64,000 bases of DNA from Vibrio furnissii CIP 102972 (GTDB lineage Bacteria; Pseudomonadota; Gammaproteobacteria; Enterobacterales; Vibrionaceae): the NCBI RefSeq assembly GCF_000176175.1, contig NZ_ACZP01000012.1, forward strand, positions 124,001 through 188,000. The letters run 5' to 3'. The notes beneath the pieces were generated by a model. It ran no database searches and was not told the origin of the DNA. It saw nothing but the letters and a program-made list of their open reading frames with translations. Positions 29,995 through 38,150 of the stretch are shown here, piece by piece. A program made the position numbers and the translations under genes. Numbering within the stretch: the stretch's first letter is position 1; each line of letters opens with the position of its first letter.

Positions 29995-30131
29995 ATATTA
30001 AAATATGTTTTTAATCAAAGAGTTTGATAAGGATAGAGCGAGGAAGAGGGTATTTTTGCCGCGGCAAGGTGGCAAACTGGCAATCCCATCAAACCGACGT
30101 TGCCGCCGGTTTGACAGACCAGATGTTCGAA

Positions 30132-31436
30132 TTATCGAATCTGTAGGATGTTTTGTTGCAGTTGGTTGTGAACTTCAAGCGCACGTGAGTTGGCTTGGAA
30201 GTTACGCTGCGCGGAGATGAGATCCACCAGCTCTTGCGTCATGTCGATGTTTGACTGTTCCAGCGTACCGTTGTTGATGGTACCGAAAGACCCTTTGTTT
30301 GATTCACCCCAGATCTTGTCACCCGAGAACTGAGTTGAATCCCACTGTGTACCGCCTTTCTTATCCAGACCTTGCTCGTTTGGCACACGCACCAGCGCCA
30401 CACGACCCAGCGTGATGTTCTCGCCGTTCGAGTAAGTGCCAAGCACGCTACCGTTTTCGTCAAAATCGATTTTCGTCAGGAAGCCTGTTGTAGCACCGTC
30501 TTCATCAAACTTCGTCAATTCAAATGGCGCTGCAAACTGAGTGGCCGCATCCAGACCGAACGACAGCACCTGATTCACATCAGCGCCGTTTAAGTTCACC
30601 GGATTCGTACCGCCGCCCAGAGGTTCAGAAACGATAGGCTGCCCGTTGTTCAGGCTTGCCAACGTACCGTCATTGTTGAATTTCATGGTGTGACCCACTT
30701 GGCCTGATGCAGTTGTCGCGTCACCACCGGTAATGTTCAGGGGTTTCTCGCCTTCTTTATCAGTCACGGTGTAGTAGGTTTGCCATGTGTTTGGCTGAGT
30801 CTGATCTTTCAAGTAGTACGTCGTCAGTTTGTACGCCTGCCCCATCGAGTCATAAATGGTCGATGATGTTGAGCGGTTGTACGTGTCTGGATCCGTAAAA
30901 TCAAACAACGTTGGATCTTTCAGATCGCCATTGGCAGGTAGGTTTACACCCACTTCAATGTTTGACGTCTGTTTTGGCTTACCAAACTCAGCTGGAATGT
31001 TCAGTGGTGCTGGCTCATAAGAAAGCACATCACCAGTATCTGGGTTGACCTGGTAGCCCAACAAGTATTCGTCGTTTGAGGTCACCATGTAGTTGTTTTT
31101 GTCGAGGTGGAACGCACCGTTACGTGTCAGCTCATTTTGTTGAGGGACTAAACGATCTTTCGCCACGGCAAAGAAACCAGTGCCTGAAATACGCAGATCC
31201 ATTGGGTTGTTGGTATAAATACTTGAACCTTCGTGGAATTGTTGCGCCACTTTGTTCGCCTGAACACCGCCACCCGGGGTGGTTTTTGCGTTCGTAAACA
31301 AAGAGTTCGAATACACATCACCAAATTCAGCACGCGATTCTTTAAAACCAAACGTGTTGGCGTTCGCAATGTTGTTACTGGTGGTGTTCAAATCTAATTG
31401 AGCTGCGGACAAACCGCTAAGAGATACATATGACAT
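30132..31436 (-). CDS. flgE: Flagellar hook protein FlgE
   Basis: A 434-residue hook subunit. N-terminal MSYVSLSGLSAAQLDLNTTS with NNIANANTFGFKESRAEF, and C-terminal LVDLISAQRNFQANSRALEV with a final helix LQQNILQIR. The length is typical for Vibrio. It lies 28 bp after flgD, whose cap protein guides hook assembly. Confidence 0.97.
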   Translation of the reverse strand: MSYVSLSGLSAAQLDLNTTSNNIANANTFGFKESRAEFGDVYSNSLFTNAKTTPGGGVQANKVAQQFHEGSSIYTNNPMDLRISGTGFFAVAKDRLVPQQNELTRNGAFHLDKNNYMVTSNDEYLLGYQVNPDTGDVLSYEPAPLNIPAEFGKPKQTSNIEVGVNLPANGDLKDPTLFDFTDPDTYNRSTSSTIYDSMGQAYKLTTYYLKDQTQPNTWQTYYTVTDKEGEKPLNITGGDATTASGQVGHTMKFNNDGTLASLNNGQPIVSEPLGGGTNPVNLNGADVNQVLSFGLDAATQFAAPFELTKFDEDGATTGFLTKIDFDENGSVLGTYSNGENITLGRVALVRVPNEQGLDKKGGTQWDSTQFSGDKIWGESNKGSFGTINNGTLEQSNIDMTQELVDLISAQRNFQANSRALEVHNQLQQNILQIR

Positions 31437-31464
31437 TCCAAATTCTCCTATCTAGCTAGCATGA

Positions 31465-32172
31465 TTATGCTTTGCCAACTTCTAGTACTTCAGCAAGTCG
31501 AACTGGCGATTCAAAACCAGCCAGATTGAGCAGTACGTTACCATCACCTTTACCCAGAAGAACGCTGTTGACGTTTGCATAGGTCGATACCGCAAAGTCT
31601 TTACTTTCTCCATCCAGCAAACCCGAAGCTCTCACTTTGTATTTGCCGCCCGGCAATGGATTACCGTTTTGATCGTTGCCGTCCCATTCGACACGGCTAT
31701 CACCGCTTGGCTTGGCACCAACCTCAAAGGTTCGAACCAATTGGCCCGCTTCGTTTTCGATACGGACAAACAAGTTGTCGACCGATTGAGGAAGCTTCAC
31801 CATCGCCGCCAATCCGGCGTCATCCTTTTTCACACCCGCAGAACCTGGTACCAATACATCACGACCGACCAGTGATGATGCCTGCAGTGCTTGATTCGAT
31901 GTCATGGACGAGTTGAGATTCTCAAACTGAGAATTCATCTTGCCAATGCCATCTACCGTCGCAAATGACGCCATTTGCGCGATCATCTGGTCATTGCTAA
32001 CCGGCTTGAAAGGATCTTGTTGAGCAAGTTGCTTCGTGAGCAACGACAGGAAATCTTCTTGTTTCAGATCCTGCTTACCCGTTGTCTCGGTTGGCTTATT
32101 CTTCTCTTGAAGAGCTTTCAGCTGATCAACATAGGACAAGCCGCTTTGACCAACGTTATTAATTCCGGCCAT
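31465..32172 (-). CDS. flgD: Flagellar hook cap protein FlgD
   Basis: A 235-residue hook assembly scaffold. The N-terminal motif QEDFLSLLTKQLAQQDPFKP is diagnostic, and the C-terminal part has the FlgD Ig-like segment VEWDGNDQNGNPLPGGKY. It belongs to the flgBCDE unit, 17 bp after flgC. Confidence 0.97.
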   Translation of the reverse strand: MAGINNVGQSGLSYVDQLKALQEKNKPTETTGKQDLKQEDFLSLLTKQLAQQDPFKPVSNDQMIAQMASFATVDGIGKMNSQFENLNSSMTSNQALQASSLVGRDVLVPGSAGVKKDDAGLAAMVKLPQSVDNLFVRIENEAGQLVRTFEVGAKPSGDSRVEWDGNDQNGNPLPGGKYKVRASGLLDGESKDFAVSTYANVNSVLLGKGDGNVLLNLAGFESPVRLAEVLEVGKA

Positions 32173-32189
32173 TCGCTACCTCCTTATCC

Positions 32190-32606
32190 TTACTGACCCA
32201 TCTGCAGCGTACGCAGCAGCATTTGTTTACTCGCATCCGCCACCTGGACGTTCGTCTGGTATGAACGAGATGCCGAGATCATATTGGCCATTTCTTCCAT
32301 CACGTTGACGTTTGGCTTGTAGATATAGCCTTCGTCATTCGCAAGGGGGTGATCTGGGTTAAATTCCGCATTAAGCGGTTTATCGCTTTCTACAATCCCC
32401 AATACTTTCACCGGCACATTCGGGTCGCGGTTATAACGTGCCTTACTTAACTCTGCGCCGAACACGGCATGACGCGCTTTGTAAGTATCTTTCGCAGAGC
32501 TGCTGACACTGTCGGCGTTGGCCAGGTTACTTGAGGTCGTATTTAGACGAACAGATTCAGCACTCATGGCAGAACCAGTCACATTGAATACATTAAATAA
32601 GCTCAT
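32190..32606 (-). CDS. flgC: Flagellar proximal rod protein FlgC
   Basis: A 138-residue rod protein with SVRLNTTSSNLANADSVSSS at the start and MEEMANMISASRSYQTNVQV near the end, both the rod-family signature. It lies four bases after flgB. Confidence 0.97.
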   Translation of the reverse strand: MSLFNVFNVTGSAMSAESVRLNTTSSNLANADSVSSSAKDTYKARHAVFGAELSKARYNRDPNVPVKVLGIVESDKPLNAEFNPDHPLANDEGYIYKPNVNVMEEMANMISASRSYQTNVQVADASKQMLLRTLQMGQ

Positions 32607-32610
32607 CTAA

Positions 32611-33006
32611 TTATTCCCCTTTAATCGCTTTCGTTAAGTTCTTGAATTTACTTCCGAGGAAGTCGAGTGACGCTTGGTGACGCAGTTGGTTTTGCATAAA
32701 CAAGTTACGCTCCAAATCCACGTCAACCGTGTTGCCGTCACCGGTATCAGGTTGCGTAGGGACGCGGTAAAGCATTTCCCCTGTCACCGTCGTTGAGGCA
32801 GGAATATGCCGACCGTCCGTCCGGCTAAGACCAATGCTTGCCCCCGAACTTGCCGCCTGCAATGCCTTCTGGAAATCCATTCCTTTCGCTTTGAACCCAG
32901 GCGTGTTCGCTTGTGCAATGTTGCTCGCAATGACTTCAGCATTGCGTTCGCGAACACCCACCGTGTACTGGTGTATGCCGAGTGCGTTGTCAAAAGAAAT
33001 AGCCAT
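32611..33006 (-). CDS. flgB: Flagellar proximal rod protein FlgB
   Basis: A 131-residue rod protein, first of flgBCDE. Contains ASNIAQANTPGFKAKGMDF and ends LGSKFKNLTKAIKGE. Preceded by a sigma-54-type promoter. Confidence 0.96.
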   Translation of the reverse strand: MAISFDNALGIHQYTVGVRERNAEVIASNIAQANTPGFKAKGMDFQKALQAASSGASIGLSRTDGRHIPASTTVTGEMLYRVPTQPDTGDGNTVDVDLERNLFMQNQLRHQASLDFLGSKFKNLTKAIKGE

Positions 33007-33050
33007 GTTTTGCCTCTTCGATAAGAACTGACCGTTACTAATGATTTAAA

Positions 33051-33066
33051 AGCAATTAGCGTACCA
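33051..33066 (-). promoter_or_regulatory. Sigma-54 promoter of flgBCDE
   Basis: On the minus strand TGGTAC-GCTAA-TTGCT. One change (C to T) in the -24 box; the invariant GG and GC and their spacing are kept. 45-60 bp before flgB. GGCAA-type sequences lie 110-190 bp upstream (33170-33253). Confidence 0.82.
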
Positions 33067-33250
33067 ACTTTTTCATTCATCCGCTGATTACGCGTCATCA
33101 CGAGTCAGCTTGCAAAGAACAAGCCGAATCACTGAGTTTGGAATGTCTCACTTCAGGTATAGCGTATCGAGGCTGGCAAAGAAAGGTGGGAACACTGGCG
33201 CGCAGGCGGCAAGTAAGGAAAAACATCCGTCAGGCAGCCCCGGCAAAGCG

Positions 33251-33281
33251 GCAAAAACAAAAAGCCCGGCATTGCCGGGCC
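33251..33281 (-). terminator. Terminator after cheR
   Basis: Stem GCCCGGC / GCCGGGC with a three-base loop, followed on the minus strand by TTTTTGTTTTT. It separates cheVR from flgBCDE. Confidence 0.9.
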
Positions 33282-33297
33282 TTGAAGCGAGTCTCGC

Positions 33298-34125
33298 TTA
33301 TTTCAACTTGTAGATGATGCCAGGGTTGCAGCGCACCATTTCAAACCGGTCGGTTAACCCCGTCAATGATTCCGATGCGCCCAGCAGCAAGTAACCACCG
33401 GGGTTTAAACTGTTCGCCATCTGGTTCAAGACTTTAGACTTCATCTCTGGCGAGAAGTAAATCAACACGTTACGACAAAAGATGATGTCAAACTTACCCA
33501 GCAGCGCATAACTTTCCATCAAGTTCTGCGGACGAAAGTTCACCAAACGCTTCACGTTGTCTTTGACTTTCATGCGGCCATCGCCGGCATCTTCAAAGAA
33601 AATGCGGCGACGTTCTGGAGATAACCCACGGCCAAGCGCGAGGTTGTCATACACACCGGCACGACACATGTCGAGCATGCTGGCAGAAATATCGGTTGCC
33701 GTAATCGCCACGCTAGGCAGTAATCCCGGGCGGCGCTGCTGCACTTCCAAAATGGTCATGGCCATCGAGTAAGGTTCTTGGCCCGATGAACTTGCCGCCG
33801 ACCAAATTTTCAGCGGGCGTTTGTTCTTCGCCAATTCCGGCAATAAGCGGTCAGCCAGCACAGCAAAAGGATACGTATCTCGGAACCACAACGTCTCGTT
33901 GGTCGTCATGGCGTCCACGGCTGCCACACGCAATTCGCGATTTCTGCCAGTCACGACGTCACGCAACAAGTCAGAGAGCGACGCCAACTTGTATTTGGTC
34001 ACGAGCGGACTGAGGCGACTTCTCACCAAGTATTGTTTGCTGTCGCCCAGTACGATGCCGCACTGAGACTCCAGAAACCGGCAGAAGTCACGATATTCTT
34101 GATCGCTTATAGTAATCGCAGTCAT
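33298..34125 (-). CDS. cheR: Chemotaxis protein methyltransferase CheR
   Basis: A 275-residue cytoplasmic enzyme that methylates glutamates of chemoreceptors with SAM. It has the N-terminal helical CheR domain and the SAM domain with WSAASSSGQEPYSMAM, FDIIFCRNVLIYF and the final GYLLLGASESL. It carries no C-terminal pentapeptide-binding extension. Downstream of cheV by 10 bp, as in V. cholerae. Confidence 0.95.
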   Translation of the reverse strand: MTAITISDQEYRDFCRFLESQCGIVLGDSKQYLVRSRLSPLVTKYKLASLSDLLRDVVTGRNRELRVAAVDAMTTNETLWFRDTYPFAVLADRLLPELAKNKRPLKIWSAASSSGQEPYSMAMTILEVQQRRPGLLPSVAITATDISASMLDMCRAGVYDNLALGRGLSPERRRIFFEDAGDGRMKVKDNVKRLVNFRPQNLMESYALLGKFDIIFCRNVLIYFSPEMKSKVLNQMANSLNPGGYLLLGASESLTGLTDRFEMVRCNPGIIYKLK

Positions 34126-34135
34126 TCAGTTCTCT

Positions 34136-35062
34136 TTATTCTACTAGCGCAGCTTTCACCGCATTACCAAGCTCGTCGGGGTTAAATTTCGCGATAAAGG
34201 AGTTGGCTCCCACTCGCTCAACCATGGCTTGGTTAAACACGCCACTCAACGAAGAGTGAAGAATGACGTACAAATCTTTCAAGGCACTGTTGCGGCGAAT
34301 CTCCGCCGTCAAAGTGTAACCATCCATCTCTGGCATTTCGATATCTGAAATCACCAGCGAGATCTGGTCATAAATGCTGCCTTCTTTGGCCATGCTAAGC
34401 AATTTTTCATACGCATCTTTGCCGTCTTTGGTCAGCACGACTTCAAAACCAATCGACTCAATCGCACGCTGAACCTGCTTACGTGCCACACTCGAGTCGT
34501 CCGCAATCAAGATACGACGAACAATTTGCTTTTCCTGCTCGGCATGGGCAATTTCCTGGCCAATGCTCGCATCCATCGACTCATCAACAGGTGCAATCTC
34601 GGCCAGAATTTTCTCGACGTCGAGAATCTCAACCAATTCATTATCAATGTTGGTGACTGCCGTCAGGTAGTTGGCTTTGCCAGCCCCTTCCGGCGGCGGC
34701 AAAATGGCTTCCCAACGCATGTTGATAATGCGTTCAACCGAACTCACCAGAAACGCTTGAATCGTACGGTTAAATTCTGCGATCACCACAAAACTTTTCT
34801 CGACATCCGTCGTGGGACGTCCCCCGATTGCCAAACTCAGATCAATCACCGACACCGTCTGTCCACGGATATGAGCAACCCCTTTTACAAGACGATGCAA
34901 ATTCGGCATGGCGGTAAGCTTCGGGCACTGGAGAACTTCTTTCACCTTAAATACGTTAATACCATAACGTTGGCGTCCATTAAGACGGAAGGTTAACAAT
35001 TCCAGTCGGTTTTGACCGACGAGTTGCGTACGCTGATTCACAGAATCAAGAATACCCGTCAT
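34136..35062 (-). CDS. cheV: Chemotaxis coupling protein CheV
   Basis: A 308-residue fusion of an N-terminal CheW-like coupling domain (about 15-160, with KVKEVLQCP and GVAHIRGQTVSVIDLSLAIGG) and a C-terminal receiver domain (about 185-305), whose phosphorylation site lies in VISDIEMPEMDGY and whose conserved lysine lies in FIAKFNPDE. It links receptors to CheA and may adapt by phosphorylation. Divergent from flgA. Confidence 0.94.
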   Translation of the reverse strand: MTGILDSVNQRTQLVGQNRLELLTFRLNGRQRYGINVFKVKEVLQCPKLTAMPNLHRLVKGVAHIRGQTVSVIDLSLAIGGRPTTDVEKSFVVIAEFNRTIQAFLVSSVERIINMRWEAILPPPEGAGKANYLTAVTNIDNELVEILDVEKILAEIAPVDESMDASIGQEIAHAEQEKQIVRRILIADDSSVARKQVQRAIESIGFEVVLTKDGKDAYEKLLSMAKEGSIYDQISLVISDIEMPEMDGYTLTAEIRRNSALKDLYVILHSSLSGVFNQAMVERVGANSFIAKFNPDELGNAVKAALVE

Positions 35063-35142
35063 AAGCTTATCTCCATCTCAAACTTTTAAACGAAAAAAGT
35101 GATAGTCTACTCAAGGCTATGAAGAAACCAGAGAAACGAACA

Positions 35143-35886
35143 ATGCTTTCGAATACCCGTGTATGTCCACATACCAAATGTAAGTGTAGAGCTTTCTACC
35201 GCTTTTTTTATAACTCTATCGGCTTTTTATTGTTTTTCTTTAGCCTTTCTGTGCACTCTGCAACGCCAGAGCAGATCGTAAAGATTCAAGAGGCAGCACA
35301 AAGCCATGTGCTGAGCACAGTCGATAAACCAGTCGGCGGTGAATTAGTGGTCAATGCGGCAAATATCGACGAGCGAATTTTTGCCACTGACTGCCCCGAA
35401 CCCTTGAGTACTTCGTCGTCCTCAAGCAACGGTTCTGCCAGTGCCATCACCGTGTTGGTCGAGTGTTCAGCCGACAACTGGAAAGTCTATGTGCCAGTTC
35501 GTCTGACCCTGACCGTCCCCATGGTGACTGCGTTAACACCCATCACGCGCGGTCAAATTATCACGGCGAATGATGTGACTATCAGTATGGTAGATCTGCT
35601 GCGCTTCAGACGGCAAGGTTTTTCCTCGCAAGATCTAGTGGTCGGAGCAAAAACGAAAAAAAACCTCAAGTTAGGTGATGTTATCGAACAAAACGACGTT
35701 TGTGTTGTTTGTCGCAATGAGAGTGTGATGATTCGCGCAATCAGCGCAGGAATGAGCATCACCACGAAAGGCACCGCCTTGTCTGATGGTACACTGGGCG
35801 ACCAGATAAAAGTGAAAAATGATAAATCTAACCGTATAATAGATGGAAAAGTCAGCGGAATCGGTGAAGTCACGGTGCAATTTTAA
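35143..35886 (+). CDS. flgA: Flagellar P-ring chaperone FlgA
   Basis: A periplasmic protein of about 247 residues that helps FlgI assemble into the P ring. The C-terminal half is a SAF domain (ALTPITRGQIITANDVTISM). The signal peptide (FLLFFFSLSVHSA) is preceded by a long polar stretch with several cysteines, so the true start is uncertain: ATG 35119 is in frame but only two bases from its AAGG, ATG 35143 has GAGA at a better distance, and later starts cannot be excluded. Upstream of flgM. Confidence 0.9.
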   Translation: MLSNTRVCPHTKCKCRAFYRFFYNSIGFLLFFFSLSVHSATPEQIVKIQEAAQSHVLSTVDKPVGGELVVNAANIDERIFATDCPEPLSTSSSSSNGSASAITVLVECSADNWKVYVPVRLTLTVPMVTALTPITRGQIITANDVTISMVDLLRFRRQGFSSQDLVVGAKTKKNLKLGDVIEQNDVCVVCRNESVMIRAISAGMSITTKGTALSDGTLGDQIKVKNDKSNRIIDGKVSGIGEVTVQF

Positions 35887-35984
35887 TGGTTCCATCGCCG
35901 CAGGTTGAGGGTTTCAACTTCCCGTTGATTGGTTTTCTCACGACTGCGCGTAGGAATTATTTACGCATTGGTGAAATAAAACGC

Positions 35985-36011
35985 TAAAGTTCGTCGTTGT
36001 TCAGTCGATAT
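35985..36011 (+). promoter_or_regulatory. Sigma-28 (FliA) promoter of flgM
   Basis: TAAAGTTC, 11 bases, GTCGATAT: close to TAAAGTTT-N11-GCCGATAA. It lies about 40 bp before flgM and lets FliA drive its own anti-sigma factor. Confidence 0.8.
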
Positions 36012-36048
36012 TGACGATACAAGTTCAAAGTTTTTAAAAGGCTCAATT

Positions 36049-36372
36049 ATGGCAGGCATTGATAACATTCGTTCAGGCAACTCGTTAGCGACGACTAACC
36101 GCGCGCCTGCACGTTCAGAATCGAATGCATCTTCATCATCGACATCCGGCGCAGTGAGACAAAGCGCAGGGCCGCAACACGATGCGGTATCGCTCAGCTC
36201 ACAAGGGCGAGCCATTGGTGAAATGCACACAGAAATGGCAAGCAAACCCAGCTTCGATAGCGCAAAAGTCGCGGCGATCAAAGAAGCGATCGCGAACGGC
36301 TCCTATGTTGTGGATCCAGACAAACTGGCCGACAACATGATCAAGTTTGAAAAAGAACTGGGCGGATTTTAA
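36049..36372 (+). CDS. flgM: Anti-sigma-28 factor FlgM
   Basis: A 107-residue FliA inhibitor. The N-terminal half is low-complexity and disordered (Ser/Ala/Thr-rich), as expected for a protein exported through the flagellum. The C-terminal half (FDSAKVAAIKEAIANGSYVVDP) is the sigma-binding helix region. flgN follows 31 bp later. Confidence 0.95.
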   Translation: MAGIDNIRSGNSLATTNRAPARSESNASSSSTSGAVRQSAGPQHDAVSLSSQGRAIGEMHTEMASKPSFDSAKVAAIKEAIANGSYVVDPDKLADNMIKFEKELGGF

Positions 36373-36403
36373 TTCCCCGGTTTGAGCATAAGGCGATTGA
36401 GTA

Positions 36404-36829
36404 ATGGCAGCACTGAAAGACTTAGTCGAGTTCCAGCTAAAAAATGCACAAGATTTATCGGCGTTGCTGGAGCAGGAAAAAATTGCGATCACCAGCCGCA
36501 TTTCGGCGGAGATCGAAGCGCTTGCCAAACAAAAAATCACACTGGTGAATCAACTGCAGCAAACGGATCAACGTATTTCTAATCACCCTCATGTCTCGAG
36601 CCTGTCTGAGGATGAACATTTAGATACCATCGTCAAACAAATCCGTTCTATCGTGTTTGATTGCCAGCAAGCCAATGCCGTCAATGGGGAAGCCTTGGCG
36701 CGCGCGCAATTAAGTTTCAACAAGCTCAATAACCTGATGCAGCAAAGCCACGGCAAAGTGGGCATGACCTATAACGCCACCGGCCAAACGCATACCGTGT
36801 CTACACTCGGCACCAATATCAAAGCCTAA
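36404..36829 (+). CDS. flgN: Flagellar export chaperone FlgN
   Basis: A 141-residue, mainly helical protein matching FlgN in size and position after flgM. FlgN is the cytoplasmic chaperone of FlgK and FlgL. Contains a helical hairpin (about 5-110) with the family-like AALKDLVEFQLKNAQDLSAL start. Followed by a bidirectional terminator. Confidence 0.88.
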   Translation: MAALKDLVEFQLKNAQDLSALLEQEKIAITSRISAEIEALAKQKITLVNQLQQTDQRISNHPHVSSLSEDEHLDTIVKQIRSIVFDCQQANAVNGEALARAQLSFNKLNNLMQQSHGKVGMTYNATGQTHTVSTLGTNIKA

Positions 36830-36860
36830 GTATCAAAATCGAAGTGACTCCATGAACATA

Positions 36861-36889
36861 AAAAAAGCGGCAATGATTGCCGCTTTTTT
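36861..36889. terminator. Bidirectional terminator between flgN and flgP
   Basis: Stem AAAAAAGCGGCAA / TTGCCGCTTTTTT with a three-base loop. Symmetric A and T runs allow it to end both flgMN and flgOP. Confidence 0.92.
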
Positions 36890-36910
36890 GCTATCTGGAG
36901 AGAGAAGAGT

Positions 36911-37348
36911 TTAGAACAAGGTTTGCTGACGCTTTTCGGGAACCTGCTGCACTTCACCGTAGTCGCGCAAACGGTCCATTTTACGAATGTCCAGACGCAG
37001 CTCGGTCACATAGCTGTCACCCACTTTGTAGCTGCGCACCACTTCCGCACCGCGAATCACCCCATCCACCGCACCAGAGGTGAGCTCAGTCCCCAAACGT
37101 TGATCTTGCAGCTCCGCACGGCCGCTCACACGCATGCCATACACTTGCTCAGCAAGCTCACGATACGCATCGATTTTCGACGCACGCATCGCACGCACTT
37201 GCTTCTCTTCGTCATCACGTCCTTTCTGCTCGCTGATGCTCGCATAGCCCACCGCCGTCAACCAGTCATCGGGGCGCATCGTTTGTAACGGCTGACAACC
37301 CGACATCACCAGGGCGGCCACAAGCAGGAATAACCACTGTTTCATCAT
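36911..37348 (-). CDS. flgP: Flagellar outer-membrane lipoprotein FlgP
   Basis: A 145-residue LPP20-family lipoprotein with lipobox MSGC. In vibrios FlgP is part of the outer-membrane basal disk and is needed for full motility. The segment RAMRASKIDAYRELAEQVYG is typical of the family. It follows flgO by six bases on the same strand and faces flgN. Confidence 0.9.
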   Translation of the reverse strand: MMKQWLFLLVAALVMSGCQPLQTMRPDDWLTAVGYASISEQKGRDDEEKQVRAMRASKIDAYRELAEQVYGMRVSGRAELQDQRLGTELTSGAVDGVIRGAEVVRSYKVGDSYVTELRLDIRKMDRLRDYGEVQQVPEKRQQTLF

Positions 37349-37354
37349 CGACTC

Positions 37355-37990
37355 CTATGGACGCAAAATTACGGTGTAGGGCTGAGTGATGGTGGGGTCT
37401 GAACGAATCAGCACACCATCTTGCGTGCGAATACTGTTGAGCGTATCCAAATCACGGCCAATGCGATCCGCCGGCAAGAACCCTTGCGCGGTCGCAACCA
37501 CCACACGCGACTGCATGCCAACCACACGAGCATTGACTAACACCCCGCCTTCTTGACGCAACATGGTACCTGTCAGCACGTATTGAATCTCTTGTTGCTG
37601 GGCAAGATCTTTCCAATCACGACTGAAAGCAAAATCACCTTGCTGAGTCACTTGAATTGACCCAGTGGTTTTGTAGTCCACCACCTTAAAACCACGGCGT
37701 TGGAACTGATAAATAAAGCCTTCTGAAACCGAATTGCCCAGCCAGTTGGTGGTATCCATATTTTGCAGATCCACAAACGAGGTCACCGCGATCGGCGTAC
37801 GCGCCGTGACACTGGTGTTGGACTGAACCAAATCTTCGGTCAGGCTGTCGACAAAGAAATCCAACGTGTGACGCGGACTCTCCATCAACATAAACTGTGA
37901 ACCATTGTATGGCTCTTTACCGTTATAAATCGGGGCATAGGCACATGCAGTTAAAAACACCGCGGGCACTAAAGAAAGCCATTTTTTCAT
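37355..37990 (-). CDS. flgO: Flagellar outer-membrane protein FlgO
   Basis: A 211-residue lipoprotein of the FlgO family, with lipobox LTAC. FlgO helps stabilise the sheathed polar flagellum at the outer membrane in V. cholerae. The stretch IAVTSFVDLQNMDTTNWLG is the family core. ATG 37990 has GGAG and AAGAG before it; ATG 37999 is three codons upstream and overlaps that GGAG, so 37990 is preferred. Confidence 0.9.
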   Translation of the reverse strand: MKKWLSLVPAVFLTACAYAPIYNGKEPYNGSQFMLMESPRHTLDFFVDSLTEDLVQSNTSVTARTPIAVTSFVDLQNMDTTNWLGNSVSEGFIYQFQRRGFKVVDYKTTGSIQVTQQGDFAFSRDWKDLAQQQEIQYVLTGTMLRQEGGVLVNARVVGMQSRVVVATAQGFLPADRIGRDLDTLNSIRTQDGVLIRSDPTITQPYTVILRP

Positions 37991-38122
37991 TCTCTTCATC
38001 TCCAGATATACTAAGGCAATTCGCTCAATCTCACTCTCTCGGATGAAACTGGAACATTCTTTGCTTTTCTAAACCTGCGACAACTCAGAAATGCAAATGC
38101 CTACATCAGCTAAGATTTTAAA

Positions 38123-38139
38123 AGCAAAATTTATACCTA
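38123..38139 (-). promoter_or_regulatory. Candidate sigma-54 promoter of flgOP
   Basis: On the minus strand AGGTAT-AAATT-TTGC keeps the invariant GG-N10-GC spacing and a good -12 box, but the -24 box is poor. It is 130-150 bp before flgO. Confidence 0.4.
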
Positions 38140-38150
38140 ACTGGTAAATC

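Noticed and set aside
33264..33280. CCGGCA/TGCCGG dyad considered as an additional FlrC site before flgB
   Set aside because: It is the stem of the cheR terminator with a T run, so the match to GGCAA is explained by that.
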